Below are positions 14,593 through 23,527 of a stretch of 55,594 nucleotides of DNA, one piece after another (within the stretch, counting starts at the first letter, position 1; each line of letters starts with the position of its first letter). The DNA lies in the NCBI GenBank assembly GCA_018812625.1, contig JAHJDH010000032.1:1-55594 (forward strand), in the 5' to 3' direction. The notes under the pieces were generated by a model. That model was given only the letters and a program-made list of their open reading frames with translations. It ran no database searches and was not told the DNA's origin. The position numbers and the translations under genes were made by a program. Source of the stretch: Microcaldota archaeon (GTDB taxonomy: Archaea; Micrarchaeota; Micrarchaeia; Anstonellales; Bilamarchaeaceae).

Positions 14593-15801
14593 ATGAAATT
14601 TAGCGATTTAAAATTAAATAGGAAGACACTAGAAGCGCTTGAAAAATTAGGTTATGAAGAACCAACAGAAGTGCAGGAAAAGGCAGTGCCAGAGATTATG
14701 GAAGGGCACAACCTGATTATTAGAAGCCAGACTGGAACTGGAAAAACAGCAGCATTTGGGATTGGAATCATAGAACGAATTGCTTCTGGAAGTTCAAAAA
14801 AAGGACTTGTACTAACTCCGACAAGAGAACTTGCTCTTCAGGTATGCAAAGAACTTCAAGCAATTAGTTTGATGCACCGGATGAAAGTATTTGCTGTTTA
14901 TGGAGGACATAGCATAACTGTCCAGATCAGGGACTTGAAAGGTGGAGTAGACATCCTAGTTGCAACACCAGGAAGACTTCTTGATCTAAACAGAAGAGGA
15001 GTTGTTTCAATCAAGGATTTTGATACAATTATTCTTGATGAAGCAGATCACATGCTTGATATGGGGTTTGCAGATGAAATGACAGATATCCTAGCGCAAC
15101 TCCCTGATCAAAAAACAATGCTTTTGCTATCAGCGACAATTGATGAGAGCATTCTCAATATTGCATCAAAATATATTCCAAAGGCAAAAACAATTGAAAT
15201 CGGAGAGATAGAAGTCGTTGCAACAATAACGGAGGAGCACGTTGAAACAATTAGAAGAGAGAAATTCTCAGAGCTTCTTCGGGTTCTGAAGTCACATCGT
15301 GGAATAAAAACAATTATCTTCATGGAAACAAAAAGAGGCACCATGTGGCTTGAAGAAAAACTTTCATTCAAGGGATTCAAAAATGTAGATATGCTTCAGG
15401 GAGACATGAGCCAGTCAAGAAGAAACGCAGTCCTATCAAGATTCAAAGAAGGAAAGGTTGATATCCTTGTTGCAACAAATGTTGCTGCCAGGGGATTGCA
15501 CATTGACGAAGTCGGACTTATCATAAACTATGATAAAGCAGAAAGTGAAGAGACCCACCTTCATAGAGTAGGAAGAACAGGAAGAATGGGTGCTGAGGGC
15601 AAGGTAGTCAACTTTGTTCAAAGAGTAGAAACAGTAAAAGAAAGACATGCCGATGATCATCCGGATTTCGCGTGGATGAAGCATGGTATTGAACATACGC
15701 CAAGAGAAAGGCCAACAAGGGATTCGGGCAGAAGGCCGAGCAGAACCGGCGCAAGGCATCCTGTGAGAGGAAAAAAACCTTATAGGAAGAAAAGAGAATA
15801 A
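14593..15801 (+). CDS. DEAD-box RNA helicase
   Basis: 402 residues with all family motifs: Q-motif region (EEPTEVQEKAVPEI), motif I SQTGTGKT, Ia PTRELA, GG, Ib TPGR, II DEAD, III SAT, IV-V (ILVATNVAARG) and VI HRVGRTGRMG. A basic Arg/Gly/Pro tail (RERPTRDSGRRPSRTGARH) probably adds RNA affinity. Such proteins unwind RNA duplexes during ribosome assembly, mRNA turnover or cold response. It has its own promoter and a GTGAGAT ribosome binding site. Confidence 0.95.
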   Translation: MKFSDLKLNRKTLEALEKLGYEEPTEVQEKAVPEIMEGHNLIIRSQTGTGKTAAFGIGIIERIASGSSKKGLVLTPTRELALQVCKELQAISLMHRMKVFAVYGGHSITVQIRDLKGGVDILVATPGRLLDLNRRGVVSIKDFDTIILDEADHMLDMGFADEMTDILAQLPDQKTMLLLSATIDESILNIASKYIPKAKTIEIGEIEVVATITEEHVETIRREKFSELLRVLKSHRGIKTIIFMETKRGTMWLEEKLSFKGFKNVDMLQGDMSQSRRNAVLSRFKEGKVDILVATNVAARGLHIDEVGLIINYDKAESEETHLHRVGRTGRMGAEGKVVNFVQRVETVKERHADDHPDFAWMKHGIEHTPRERPTRDSGRRPSRTGARHPVRGKKPYRKKRE

Positions 15802-15832
15802 TTCTTATTATTTAACATTGTAGAAAGGCAGC

Positions 15833-16729
15833 ATGAATAGAGCAGGCATTGTCATTCTTGTGTTTTTGATTTTTGGATGTATTACTTCTGTTGAAAATGA
15901 ACAGCCAATAATGAATGATTCTGGCGAGGATAATCATACTGTTTTTGAAAAGAATACGAGCGATCTGGAAAACATAACAATTGCGGCATTCAATGTTCAG
16001 GTTTTTGGAAAATCAAAATCAGAGAAAGAAGAAGTAATGGAGATCCTGGCAAAAACCATGAGGAATTTTGATATTATAGCAATGCAGGAGATCAGAGATA
16101 AAGACCAGAGCGCTCTGCCTCTTCTTATAGAAAGGATAAACTCAATGCCAGGAGAAAAATATAATTACACTGTAGGGCCAAGGCTGGGTAGAACCTCCAG
16201 CAAAGAACAATATGCCTACATATATAACAGCAAAATTAAGCTGCTCTCAAATTATACTTTCAATGATACCGAAGACAGATTTCATAGAGAACCTTACATC
16301 GCAAGATTTGTTTCTGAAGAATTTGACTTTGTACTTCTTGTATTTCACAGTGACCCGGATGAAACCCCCCAGGAATTAGACGCGCTGCCAATTGTCTTGA
16401 ATCATTCTATGGCAGAATATCCAGACGAAGAAGACTTCATTATTCTTGGCGACCTTAATGCAGATTGCAATTATTTGAAAGGCAGTGACAACGTTTCGCT
16501 TAGAGATTATATCTGGCTGATAAATGATGAGGATACGACAACAAAATCAACAGTATGCAATTATGACAGAATAATCATAACAAACTCTACCGTAGATGAG
16601 TATATTCAAAGTGGAGTTTTCAGATTTGATTTAGCATATGAATTAAACCAATCCACAACTGAAGAAGTCTCGGACCATTATCCTGTTTGGGCATCATTTA
16701 CAGTGCAAGAACTATTGCAAGAAGAATAA
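15833..16729 (+). CDS. Lipid-anchored DNase I-like endonuclease/phosphatase
   Basis: 298 residues. A signal sequence ends in the lipobox IFGC (about residue 16) followed by a Ser/Asn/Glu linker, so the protein is exported and lipid-anchored. The rest is an endonuclease/exonuclease/phosphatase fold: IAAFNVQVFG, IIAMQEIRD (catalytic Glu), the His in LVFHSDPDETP, ILGDLNADCNY, and the closing SDHYPVWASF with the Asp-His pair. The close match to DNase I order suggests extracellular DNA degradation, perhaps for nutrient uptake; a phosphatase role remains possible. Its 3' end overlaps uppP by 32 bases. Confidence 0.82.
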   Translation: MNRAGIVILVFLIFGCITSVENEQPIMNDSGEDNHTVFEKNTSDLENITIAAFNVQVFGKSKSEKEEVMEILAKTMRNFDIIAMQEIRDKDQSALPLLIERINSMPGEKYNYTVGPRLGRTSSKEQYAYIYNSKIKLLSNYTFNDTEDRFHREPYIARFVSEEFDFVLLVFHSDPDETPQELDALPIVLNHSMAEYPDEEDFIILGDLNADCNYLKGSDNVSLRDYIWLINDEDTTTKSTVCNYDRIIITNSTVDEYIQSGVFRFDLAYELNQSTTEEVSDHYPVWASFTVQELLQEE

Positions 16730-17471
16730 CAATAATACCAAGAGCAAATGTTGCCCGGACAAAACTAATGCGCTGTGCAAATTCCATCAGTGTTTTTATA
16801 GTTAAAAGCCCCACAGCACAAGCAACAAGACTTCCAAGAATCAAAGGAGCAGTTACACTGAAAGAATCACTTACAAGAGGAAGAAAGATCTGGATTCCGC
16901 CGGTAACAGGAATGCTCATCAAAAAACTTAACCTAAGAGATTCCTTCAATGAAAATTTTTGAGAAAGCAACGCTGCAACACTCAATCCTGATCTGCTCAC
17001 GCCAGGAAGAACTGCAAAACCTTGAACAATGCCAGATATAAATGCTTTTTTTGAAGTTGTTGAATCATCTGGTTTTGAGAGGTGTTTGCTTTTTTGAAGA
17101 TAGGATATGAGAAGCAAAAAAATCCCAATAAAGAGGGTAAATAGAACATCGGGAAGCTCTATTGAAAATGCAAGAAGCAAAAGGGGGATTGCGCTTAACG
17201 ATGTAGATAAAGTTGCAATTGCCAGAAAAAACAATAAACTTCTCTCTCCGCTAAAAATGCTTTTTATTATTGCAATAACATCGTTACGGAAATAGATAAT
17301 AGCAGAGAGAGTGGTGCCGCTGTGAAGCCAAATTGCAGTACCAAGTGCTTCCTTATATTCTGCATTAAAAAAAAATTTTCCGGCAAGGGTAACCATTGCT
17401 TCAGAGCTTATGGGAAGCCATTCTGCAATGCCCTGAATAGTACCGAGTATCATTGCTTCAAAAAAATCCAT
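16698..17471 (-). CDS. uppP: Undecaprenyl-diphosphatase-like membrane phosphatase UppP
   Basis: 257 residues with about eight membrane segments. The two active-site signatures are visible: GIAEWLPISSEA (usual form ends SSTGH) and LPGVSRSGLSVAA. UppP removes a phosphate from a polyprenyl diphosphate to recycle the lipid carrier used for surface glycans; in archaea the carrier would be dolichyl or undecaprenyl-like. The usual His after SS(T/S)(G/A) is replaced by Met-Val, common in archaeal members. The start lies two bases after the HEAT-repeat gene's stop, so the two are co-expressed. Confidence 0.88.
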   Translation of the reverse strand: MDFFEAMILGTIQGIAEWLPISSEAMVTLAGKFFFNAEYKEALGTAIWLHSGTTLSAIIYFRNDVIAIIKSIFSGERSLLFFLAIATLSTSLSAIPLLLLAFSIELPDVLFTLFIGIFLLLISYLQKSKHLSKPDDSTTSKKAFISGIVQGFAVLPGVSRSGLSVAALLSQKFSLKESLRLSFLMSIPVTGGIQIFLPLVSDSFSVTAPLILGSLVACAVGLLTIKTLMEFAQRISFVRATFALGIIVILLAIVLAL

Positions 17472-17473
17472 TA

Positions 17474-18247
17474 TTACTCTCCGGCTCCTGCAGTCTGTTG
17501 TGCAGCGGTTATCTCACGATGAGCATCAAGAGCATATCTTCGAACCAAAGCATTTTGATCATATCGTCTTGCCCGATCAAGAGCAGGAAGTGAATTTGGA
17601 TCGGCAATTTGCCGAAGAGCACGCGCAATTTCAATTCTATTGTAATGGTCAGGATCCATAGTAATCACTTGGCCTGAAACAGTTCCACCAACCAATCGCG
17701 CACTTAGTGCAGGAGTTGCCCTAACATCTCCAATTTGTCCAAGTGAATGAATAGCTGCTCTTCGAACTACTGCATTTGGATCTCGAAGGCGAAGAACGAG
17801 ATAACGAACTGCTTGAGGCTCTCTAAGGTTTCCAATAGCTTCAGCAGCAGCTGCACGAACAGCAGGCTCCCGGTCTCTCAAAGCACGAACCAAAGCACGT
17901 CCAGCACTTCGATCTCCCATAGTACCAAGAGCAATAGCAGCAGCTCTTCGAACGCCCCCATTTTCATCTGTGAGAAAGCTTGAAACTCGTCCTGCAGAAG
18001 AAGTATCATGAAGATCTCCAAGTACAAGGAGACCTCGGACTCTTGTTTGAGGCCGGGCGCTTGATAGATCGCGAAGTGCCTGTGCTCTCATTGCAGCACG
18101 AGCGCTTTCTGGAGATTGTATCACCCTTCTTGGAACTTCCTTGGATCTTGATAGTTCTTTAGGTTGAGATCTTACTGGGGTAACTACTCTTGGAGAATAT
18201 TCTGGTGGGGTAGTACGTCTTTGAGTTCTGGAACGAGGAGCTGCCAT
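17474..18247 (-). CDS. HEAT-repeat (PBS lyase type) scaffold protein
   Basis: 257 residues. A basic, Arg/Pro-rich N terminus (about 1-60; RSRTQRRTTPPEYSPR) precedes five or six HEAT repeats of about 31 residues, with units such as VRRAAAIALGTMGDRSA, VRAAAAEAIGNLREPQA and VRRAAIHSLGQIGDVRA. These make a superhelix for protein binding. No lyase function should be assumed. It directly precedes uppP and may be the adaptor for a membrane process, but that link rests only on gene order. Confidence 0.85.
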   Translation of the reverse strand: MAAPRSRTQRRTTPPEYSPRVVTPVRSQPKELSRSKEVPRRVIQSPESARAAMRAQALRDLSSARPQTRVRGLLVLGDLHDTSSAGRVSSFLTDENGGVRRAAAIALGTMGDRSAGRALVRALRDREPAVRAAAAEAIGNLREPQAVRYLVLRLRDPNAVVRRAAIHSLGQIGDVRATPALSARLVGGTVSGQVITMDPDHYNRIEIARALRQIADPNSLPALDRARRYDQNALVRRYALDAHREITAAQQTAGAGE

Positions 18248-18294
18248 AAAAAGTAATTTGCAATGGAATATTAATATATTTTCTCAATTAGCTC

Positions 18295-19737
18295 TTAAGA
18301 GAGAATTACAGTCCCGCCTCTTCTTTTGTCTCCTCCTGCTGCATTGATTCCAGCTATGTGAACTCCACCAAAATAAAAGTTTGTGTTTTCAGTCCACAGA
18401 TTAGTCTCGTATTCTTCAAGACCTTTTGGAGAGATGCCACTTTCAACTTGTAGAAGATTATCTTCAAAATGCACTCTGCTTGCATTGGTTGTTTCTTGGG
18501 GGGACATTTTGAAATCAATAAGATTAGAGATGCTCTGGAGCATTGCGCTCCTTATTCTGTTACTTCCTCCACTACCCAACACTGCATGCATCTGGCCATG
18601 TTTGCTTATTATAGAAGGACACATCATGCTCGTTATTCTTTTTCCAGGCAGATAAACATCTTTATATTGCATGAGATCCGGCTCTGCTGCAAAATTGTTG
18701 AGCATTATTCCAGTTCCTTTTACCATTATACCTGCCCCCTGTCCATTGCTTGAGGTTACACTGGCAGCATTTCCTTCAGAATCAATTATACTGATGTGAG
18801 TTGTGCCCCCAAACCTATCAAGCGATTTTTTCCAGAATCCTTTCTCAAAAAGAAGACCTTTGAAAAATTCCTTTGTTCTTTGTGAATTTGAGTATTTCGT
18901 CGAGTCTACTAAAAGTTTGATATGCTCAGGAGAATTGTGTTTAATTCCTCCGAGTTTATTTTCCAGAAACTTTAAACCATGGGCAATCAGAAGTCCGCCT
19001 GCAGATGGTGGGGGAGTAAGTGCCAGCTCATAGTTATTATAATTCATTGAAAGGGGTTCGCGCTCAAAAACCTGATAGCTCTCCAAATCCTCTGGAGTAA
19101 GAGTGCTCATCTTCCCTGCAACAGTGGTTGCTGTTGCCTCTCGAAAGGATTGCAATGCAGATTGTTTATCATTTGCAAGAGCCTCAAGAAAGGAAGCAAG
19201 TTTCAGATTTTTTATTACATCGCCACCCTTGAGAAGAATGCCATTGGGCGCAAAGACTTCCTTTGAATCATCAGTATACATACAAAATGTCTCAAGTACC
19301 TGAAACACAAAAGCCTGGAAGTTATCCAGTTTATGTCCTTTTGCAAATCTTATTGAAGGAGCAAGAAGAGTAGCAAGATCCATTGTACAATAGTGTTTGT
19401 GCATGTGAAGAAAACCCTCAAGGCAACCCGGTACACCGAGCGAACCATAACCAAGGTAAAAAACTTGTTTTTCACCTCCAAAGCTTACTACTATCTTTTC
19501 TGCATCCACATGAGATTTGGATCTTGAATAATCAGTTAGAAAATCAATGCATTTTGTCTTGCCTGTTGGAAAACGCAATAGTCCGATTCCGCCGCCCCCA
19601 AGAGATGTGAGCATTGGCTCTGTAACTGTACTTGCAAAACAGGCAGCAACAATTCCATCAAAGGCATTTCCACCTTTATCCATTACTTCTTTAGCAGCCT
19701 GCGCAGTGTTTTTGTTTCCGCATGCTATAACGTTCAT
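18295..19737 (-). CDS. Gamma-glutamyltransferase-like Ntn hydrolase
   Basis: 480 residues. The self-cleavage and catalytic Thr lies in GGTTHISIIDSEGNAASVTS (about residue 310), followed by the oxyanion/substrate segment MVKGTGIMLNNF and C-terminal GGSNRIRSAML. N-terminal AAKEVMDKGGNAFDGIVAA is also typical. These enzymes cleave the gamma-glutamyl bond of glutathione-like substrates or transfer it. It is shorter than the usual 550-580 residues and has no signal peptide, so it is predicted to be cytoplasmic, unlike most bacterial GGTs. The ATP-cone gene is directly upstream. Confidence 0.88.
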   Translation of the reverse strand: MNVIACGNKNTAQAAKEVMDKGGNAFDGIVAACFASTVTEPMLTSLGGGGIGLLRFPTGKTKCIDFLTDYSRSKSHVDAEKIVVSFGGEKQVFYLGYGSLGVPGCLEGFLHMHKHYCTMDLATLLAPSIRFAKGHKLDNFQAFVFQVLETFCMYTDDSKEVFAPNGILLKGGDVIKNLKLASFLEALANDKQSALQSFREATATTVAGKMSTLTPEDLESYQVFEREPLSMNYNNYELALTPPPSAGGLLIAHGLKFLENKLGGIKHNSPEHIKLLVDSTKYSNSQRTKEFFKGLLFEKGFWKKSLDRFGGTTHISIIDSEGNAASVTSSNGQGAGIMVKGTGIMLNNFAAEPDLMQYKDVYLPGKRITSMMCPSIISKHGQMHAVLGSGGSNRIRSAMLQSISNLIDFKMSPQETTNASRVHFEDNLLQVESGISPKGLEEYETNLWTENTNFYFGGVHIAGINAAGGDKRRGGTVILS

Positions 19738-19746
19738 GGGCTTCTC

Positions 19747-20016
19747 CTATACAATATCCCTGTGAGTCTGGTACATGAATGCCACAGCCTCGTGTTCCTT
19801 AGCAAGCTTTTGTAGTACAAAACCAAAGATTTCAGTTGAATTGACCTCTTTTTTTCCTTGGAGGAATTTTTTCACTTCGGAGCAGGTCTTTTCAGCAATT
19901 TTTTCTGACTCCTTTTCTCCAAGATCACAATCTTTACATGCTGCATAAATAGAACCATAGATCTTTCGATCATCATATGTTTCATTTTTTCCTCTTCTCT
20001 TTACTACAATTGCCAT
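19747..20016 (-). CDS. Stand-alone ATP-cone domain protein
   Basis: 89 residues from the ATG at 20016; the upstream in-frame start is a TTG. The sequence is one ATP-cone domain: IVVKRRGKNETYDDRKIYGS, KSAC-like helix YAACKDCDLG, EKIAEKTCSEVKKFL and QKLAKEHEAVAFMYQTHRDI. ATP-cones sense ATP/dATP in ribonucleotide reductases and NrdR repressors. Here it lacks both the NrdR zinc ribbon and any enzyme part. It ends nine bases before the GGT-like gene. A regulatory role as a nucleotide sensor is inferred. Confidence 0.8.
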   Translation of the reverse strand: MAIVVKRRGKNETYDDRKIYGSIYAACKDCDLGEKESEKIAEKTCSEVKKFLQGKKEVNSTEIFGFVLQKLAKEHEAVAFMYQTHRDIV

Positions 20017-20094
20017 AGAATCAACCAATAGACGAAGATCACACCTCAGAATTAAAAAAGAAACGGTTAAATTCGATAGTTACGATATAATAAT

Positions 20095-21060
20095 ATGGAT
20101 AATATGGATATTGACCTGCTCAAAAAGGTTAAAATCAGACAGCTTGATCCAATAATTCAATCAGAGGCAATAGGGATTGCAAAAGAATTTGGGATAGAGG
20201 AATCAATTAAATCAAACAGTACACTTCATTTTTTATACCAAAACTGCTGCAAGCAGGAGGCAAAGGAAAAGAAAAGCAGAGAGAGATTGCAAAAAGCAAA
20301 AAATATCATTCTAAGTCTGGTAGCATTATCAGAAGCAGTTACACATAGAGAAACAAAAAGAAGGAAACAAGAACAGGAAAGGAAAAGGTCATTTAGACTA
20401 GTAACTGAAGAGCTAAAAGCAAGCAAAAAAACTATTGAGCTTCTCAAATCTATTGGAATTTATGATGAAAAAATTGCAGGGCAAGCAGAAGCCATGTTTG
20501 GCGTTGATTCAATTGAACTTAGAGTTGAATTTATAGAATACCTGGATCTTGATACGGAAACCAAAAAGAAACTTTTTGGCAGTTGGCCCAATGTCTTACT
20601 TATCCCAGATGAAGAAGAGTTCATCTCAGAACTTGAATCAATTGGCACAAAGAAAAAGATGATTACAATATGGTCTCAAACAAGTGAAAAGCCCATACCG
20701 ATTTGGGCAGACTTCAGGATTTTCCCTGGGATATTACTCGATGAGTATCATGATATTGCAAGACTGCTTGATCTCGAAGAACAAGAGCAAGTAGAAGAAT
20801 CAGAGAAAAAAGAGGTAACGTACAAGGGCAAGCCAATGTATCCGAATGATTTTGCAAAAGTTGTTGAAGCACTTGGGTTTGAAAAAATGAGAGAATCAAA
20901 CCACGGAACCCTCTTTAGAAGAGGAGATAATATAATGTGCGTTCAAAGGTCGCACAAGGCGCAAACACAGCTCAATAAATCAGTTGTAAAGGCAAAGCTT
21001 GTGGAAAGTGGGGTTGACTTGAATGAGTTTGAAGAAAAAAGAAGAGAGTTGAGATTATGA
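20095..21060 (+). CDS. Long protein with C-terminal HicA-like toxin domain
   Basis: 321 residues. Residues about 247-321 (MYPNDFAKVVEALGFEKMRE onward) match the HicA mRNA-interferase fold: a start helix, then a strand with conserved SNHGTLFRR containing the catalytic-type His, and the tail NKSVVKAKLVESGVD. The first about 240 residues are helical and charged (coiled-coil-like, EQERKRSFRLVTEEL) and are not found in ordinary 60-80-residue HicA. The next gene encodes a HicB-like partner with a four-base overlap. A toxin-antitoxin pair with an added domain is the best reading; the added domain's role is unknown. Confidence 0.7.
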   Translation: MDNMDIDLLKKVKIRQLDPIIQSEAIGIAKEFGIEESIKSNSTLHFLYQNCCKQEAKEKKSRERLQKAKNIILSLVALSEAVTHRETKRRKQEQERKRSFRLVTEELKASKKTIELLKSIGIYDEKIAGQAEAMFGVDSIELRVEFIEYLDLDTETKKKLFGSWPNVLLIPDEEEFISELESIGTKKKMITIWSQTSEKPIPIWADFRIFPGILLDEYHDIARLLDLEEQEQVEESEKKEVTYKGKPMYPNDFAKVVEALGFEKMRESNHGTLFRRGDNIMCVQRSHKAQTQLNKSVVKAKLVESGVDLNEFEEKRRELRL

Positions 21061-21296
21061 AAGTAGAAGGATATGATATCGAAATTACAAAAGTAGAAGA
21101 TAAATTTATGGTTTATGTTCCAGAGCTTCCAGGATGCAGTGTTCAGGTTGATGATAAAAAAGATGCAAAAAATGCCATTCGTGAAATGATCGGACTTTAC
21201 TTAACAGAACTGGCATCAAAAAGACCAAAACACAAAAATAATAATGGGCCTGAAAGCAGCGTAAGAAAAACAAAGAATTCGAGGATGAAAAAATGA
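21057..21296 (+). CDS. HicB-like antitoxin
   Basis: 79 residues starting at the ATGA overlap with the HicA-like gene. The core VYVPELPGCSVQVDDKKDAK and AIREMIGLYLTEL is the HicB partial RNase H fold, which binds and blocks HicA. The usual C-terminal ribbon-helix-helix or HTH DNA-binding domain is absent; instead a basic tail (RKTKNSRMKK) follows. It overlaps the next gene by four bases as well, giving a tightly coupled three-gene set. Confidence 0.8.
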   Translation: MKVEGYDIEITKVEDKFMVYVPELPGCSVQVDDKKDAKNAIREMIGLYLTELASKRPKHKNNNGPESSVRKTKNSRMKK

Positions 21297-21853
21297 GCCT
21301 GGAATATTCAAATGACAGAGTTTTGGAAAGGGAGAATGAGGCACCAAATTTTGATCTTGATGGGGTTGATGAAAAGGAACATTCTTTGGAAGAGTTCAGA
21401 GGTAAAAAAGCAGTTTTGATAATTTTCATGTGCAACCACTGCCCTTATGTTGTTCCTAAAATGGATTACATAGTAGAGCTGCAAAGCAAATATGGAAAAC
21501 AAGGTTTGCAAATTGTTGCGATCAATTCTAATGATTCAGTAAAATACCCAGAAGATAGCTTTGAGAAAATGAAGGAATATGCAGAAAAATACAGTTTCAA
21601 TTTTCCATACTTAATAGATAAAACACAGGAAATTGCAAAGGCATATGGAGCAATGTGCACTCCAGACCCTTACTTATTTGATTCAGAACTTAAACTCAAG
21701 TACCACGGAAGATTCGATGATGCTCATGCAGAATCTCATGGAGAAGGAAAAACCAGTGAGATTGAAGATGCAATAAAAAAACTTCTTGCAGGAGAAGAAA
21801 TCACCGCAGAATTCAATCCTTCATGCGGATGCAGCATCAAGTGGAAAGACTAG
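21293..21853 (+). CDS. Thioredoxin-fold thiol oxidoreductase (AhpC/TSA-like)
   Basis: 186 residues. A thioredoxin fold with the redox site in FMCNHCPYVVPKMDYI (CxxC at about 45-48), preceded by APNFDLDGVDEKEHSLEEF and followed by FNFPYLIDKTQEIAKAYGA and the cis-Pro region CTPDPYLFD. This matches the single-domain thioredoxin/redoxin proteins with CxxCPY. It reduces or isomerises disulfides, or acts as a peroxidase. A C-terminal CGCSIKW motif adds further cysteines. It is coupled to hicB by ATGA, which may be only operon organisation. Confidence 0.85.
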   Translation: MSLEYSNDRVLERENEAPNFDLDGVDEKEHSLEEFRGKKAVLIIFMCNHCPYVVPKMDYIVELQSKYGKQGLQIVAINSNDSVKYPEDSFEKMKEYAEKYSFNFPYLIDKTQEIAKAYGAMCTPDPYLFDSELKLKYHGRFDDAHAESHGEGKTSEIEDAIKKLLAGEEITAEFNPSCGCSIKWKD

Positions 21854-22869
21854 GCAATTAGTTTCCAGAGAACAAAATCAAAGATTTTTCTTCTTACCCC
21901 TTTTCTTGGATCTTGCAAAATCCAATTAATAATCCAGCAAAATGGAAGTTTAGTATTTGTTGCAAGATCAAAAATCAGAACCTGCCATTTGTGGGTACTG
22001 ACTAATTTGTTCATTATTTTTTGCCCGCCACTATTGCCAAGAATGTGCTTCGCAACTCCCTCTCCACTTTTAACAGCGTAATAGATTCCCTCAGTAGTTA
22101 GTGGATTAAGAAACCCGCCTGCATCTCCAACCAGAAAGATATTACCAAAGTTCCAGCCCCTATAATCAGCATTGCCTTTCATAGATTCTGATCTTAGCAG
22201 AGCAGTGTCAAGAGAAAATTGATTTTCTACCCAGATTTTTGTTCTTCGGGCAAAATCATGATCAAAATTTTCACCAGTAGTTGCAACTCCTATCATAGTC
22301 TTGGATCTGTTCTTTGACATTACATACCCATAACATTTTGGAAATGATTTGGGAAGCCAGTAGAGATGAAACTCATTTGCAGGTTTGTCTAATACTACGT
22401 GAAACGCCCAACCAACAATATGTTTTGTTGGAAGAGACAAAAATTCACGGACTTTTGAAAATGACCCGTCTGCTCCAACAAGATATTTGTAGGAATATTT
22501 TGCCTTGTCTGTTTTGACATACTTGTTTGTAATCTCAGTAACAAGTTCAGAAAAATGAATATCTGCATCGGTTTTGCTCATAAGGTAGCTTTCAAACTCA
22601 TACCTTCCAATGGTCCATAGATATGGATGATCAAAATGAACTGTGTGCTTTGTAGTATCAGTTCCAACAACCATACTCTTCCAGGGATGCCCCCGATCAA
22701 ATTTTTCATCAGGAAGCACTTTTGGGGATATCTCCCCAGAGCAGATTTTCTTCCCAAGCTGATCATTTTTCTCAAGAACAAGAACAGATAGGTTGGATCT
22801 GGCAAGAGTTCTGGCGCAAGATAGACCAGCTGGACCAGAGCCTATAATCACAACATCATAATCATTCAT
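21850..22869 (-). CDS. Geranylgeranyl reductase-family flavoprotein
   Basis: 339 residues from MNDYDVVIIGSGPAGLSCA, the FAD-binding dinucleotide fold, with the second FAD motif FLVGDAGGFLNPLTTEGIYY and the sequence LVGADGSFSKVREFL between. Family members saturate the isoprenoid chains of archaeal lipids or oxidise polyprenoids. The ATG at 22869 overlaps the end of pcm by eight bases; the longer frame to 22899 runs inside pcm. The family also contains halogenases and hydroxylases, so the substrate is not fixed by sequence. Confidence 0.85.
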   Translation of the reverse strand: MNDYDVVIIGSGPAGLSCARTLARSNLSVLVLEKNDQLGKKICSGEISPKVLPDEKFDRGHPWKSMVVGTDTTKHTVHFDHPYLWTIGRYEFESYLMSKTDADIHFSELVTEITNKYVKTDKAKYSYKYLVGADGSFSKVREFLSLPTKHIVGWAFHVVLDKPANEFHLYWLPKSFPKCYGYVMSKNRSKTMIGVATTGENFDHDFARRTKIWVENQFSLDTALLRSESMKGNADYRGWNFGNIFLVGDAGGFLNPLTTEGIYYAVKSGEGVAKHILGNSGGQKIMNKLVSTHKWQVLIFDLATNTKLPFCWIINWILQDPRKGVRRKIFDFVLWKLIA

Positions 22870-23491
22870 GGAATCCTCGGTCTCCCACCATTGGAACAAA
22901 AATCACAGGAAGGATGTTTTTATAGTTTTTACTTTTTTTGTCATAGAGAACAAGGTTCTGGAAGTACCTTTCGCCTACAGGTGCAATGAGCTTACCGCCC
23001 TCATTGAGCTGGCCGATCAGCGGGTGTGAATCATCAAGATATGGCATGGCTGCCGTCACAATTATCCTGTCATAAGGTGCTGATTTTACATACCCCGCAC
23101 TGCAATCACCAAGGTGGAGTTCTATGTTTTTCGGTGAACCAATCTTCTCAAGGTTGGCTTTGGCAAGCTCATGAAGATCTTTGAGTACCTCAAAAGTAAC
23201 CACTTTGCCTTTTTCACCCAAGATATGCGAAAGAAGTGCTGCATTGTAACCTGATCCTGTACCAATCTCAAGCACTGTCATTCCAGGCTCAAGCTCAAGT
23301 CTCTCGAGCATGAATGCCACAACACCAGGCGCAGAAATTGTCTGTCCCAAGATTAGGGGCAAGGCCCTGTCATCATAAGGATAGGCTGAAACAAAAAAAC
23401 CTCTGTCCACAGCTAGCAATGCATCCTCGATCATCTTTGAATGTAAATATCCGTCAATGCGGAGCTTTTCCACCATTGAGAGCAGCGACAT
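22862..23491 (-). CDS. pcm: Protein-L-isoaspartate O-methyltransferase
   Basis: 209 residues. It methylates isoaspartyl residues in aged proteins to start their repair, using SAM. Characteristic segments are VDRGFFV, AYPYDDRALPLILGQTISAP, the SAM loop VLEIGTGSGYNAALLSHI and the substrate-side DRIIVTAAMPYL. The size is normal. It is co-transcribed with the downstream flavoprotein gene (8-base overlap). The divergent HEAT-like gene starts 37 bases away. Confidence 0.95.
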   Translation of the reverse strand: MSLLSMVEKLRIDGYLHSKMIEDALLAVDRGFFVSAYPYDDRALPLILGQTISAPGVVAFMLERLELEPGMTVLEIGTGSGYNAALLSHILGEKGKVVTFEVLKDLHELAKANLEKIGSPKNIELHLGDCSAGYVKSAPYDRIIVTAAMPYLDDSHPLIGQLNEGGKLIAPVGERYFQNLVLYDKKSKNYKNILPVIFVPMVGDRGFHE

Positions 23492-23527
23492 AAGGCTTTT
23501 ATAAAGAAGGATAATGATAAATAGTGT

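Noticed and set aside
17474-18247. Phycobilisome lyase function for the HEAT-repeat protein.
   Set aside because: The name belongs to the repeat family only; no phycobilisome exists in archaea.
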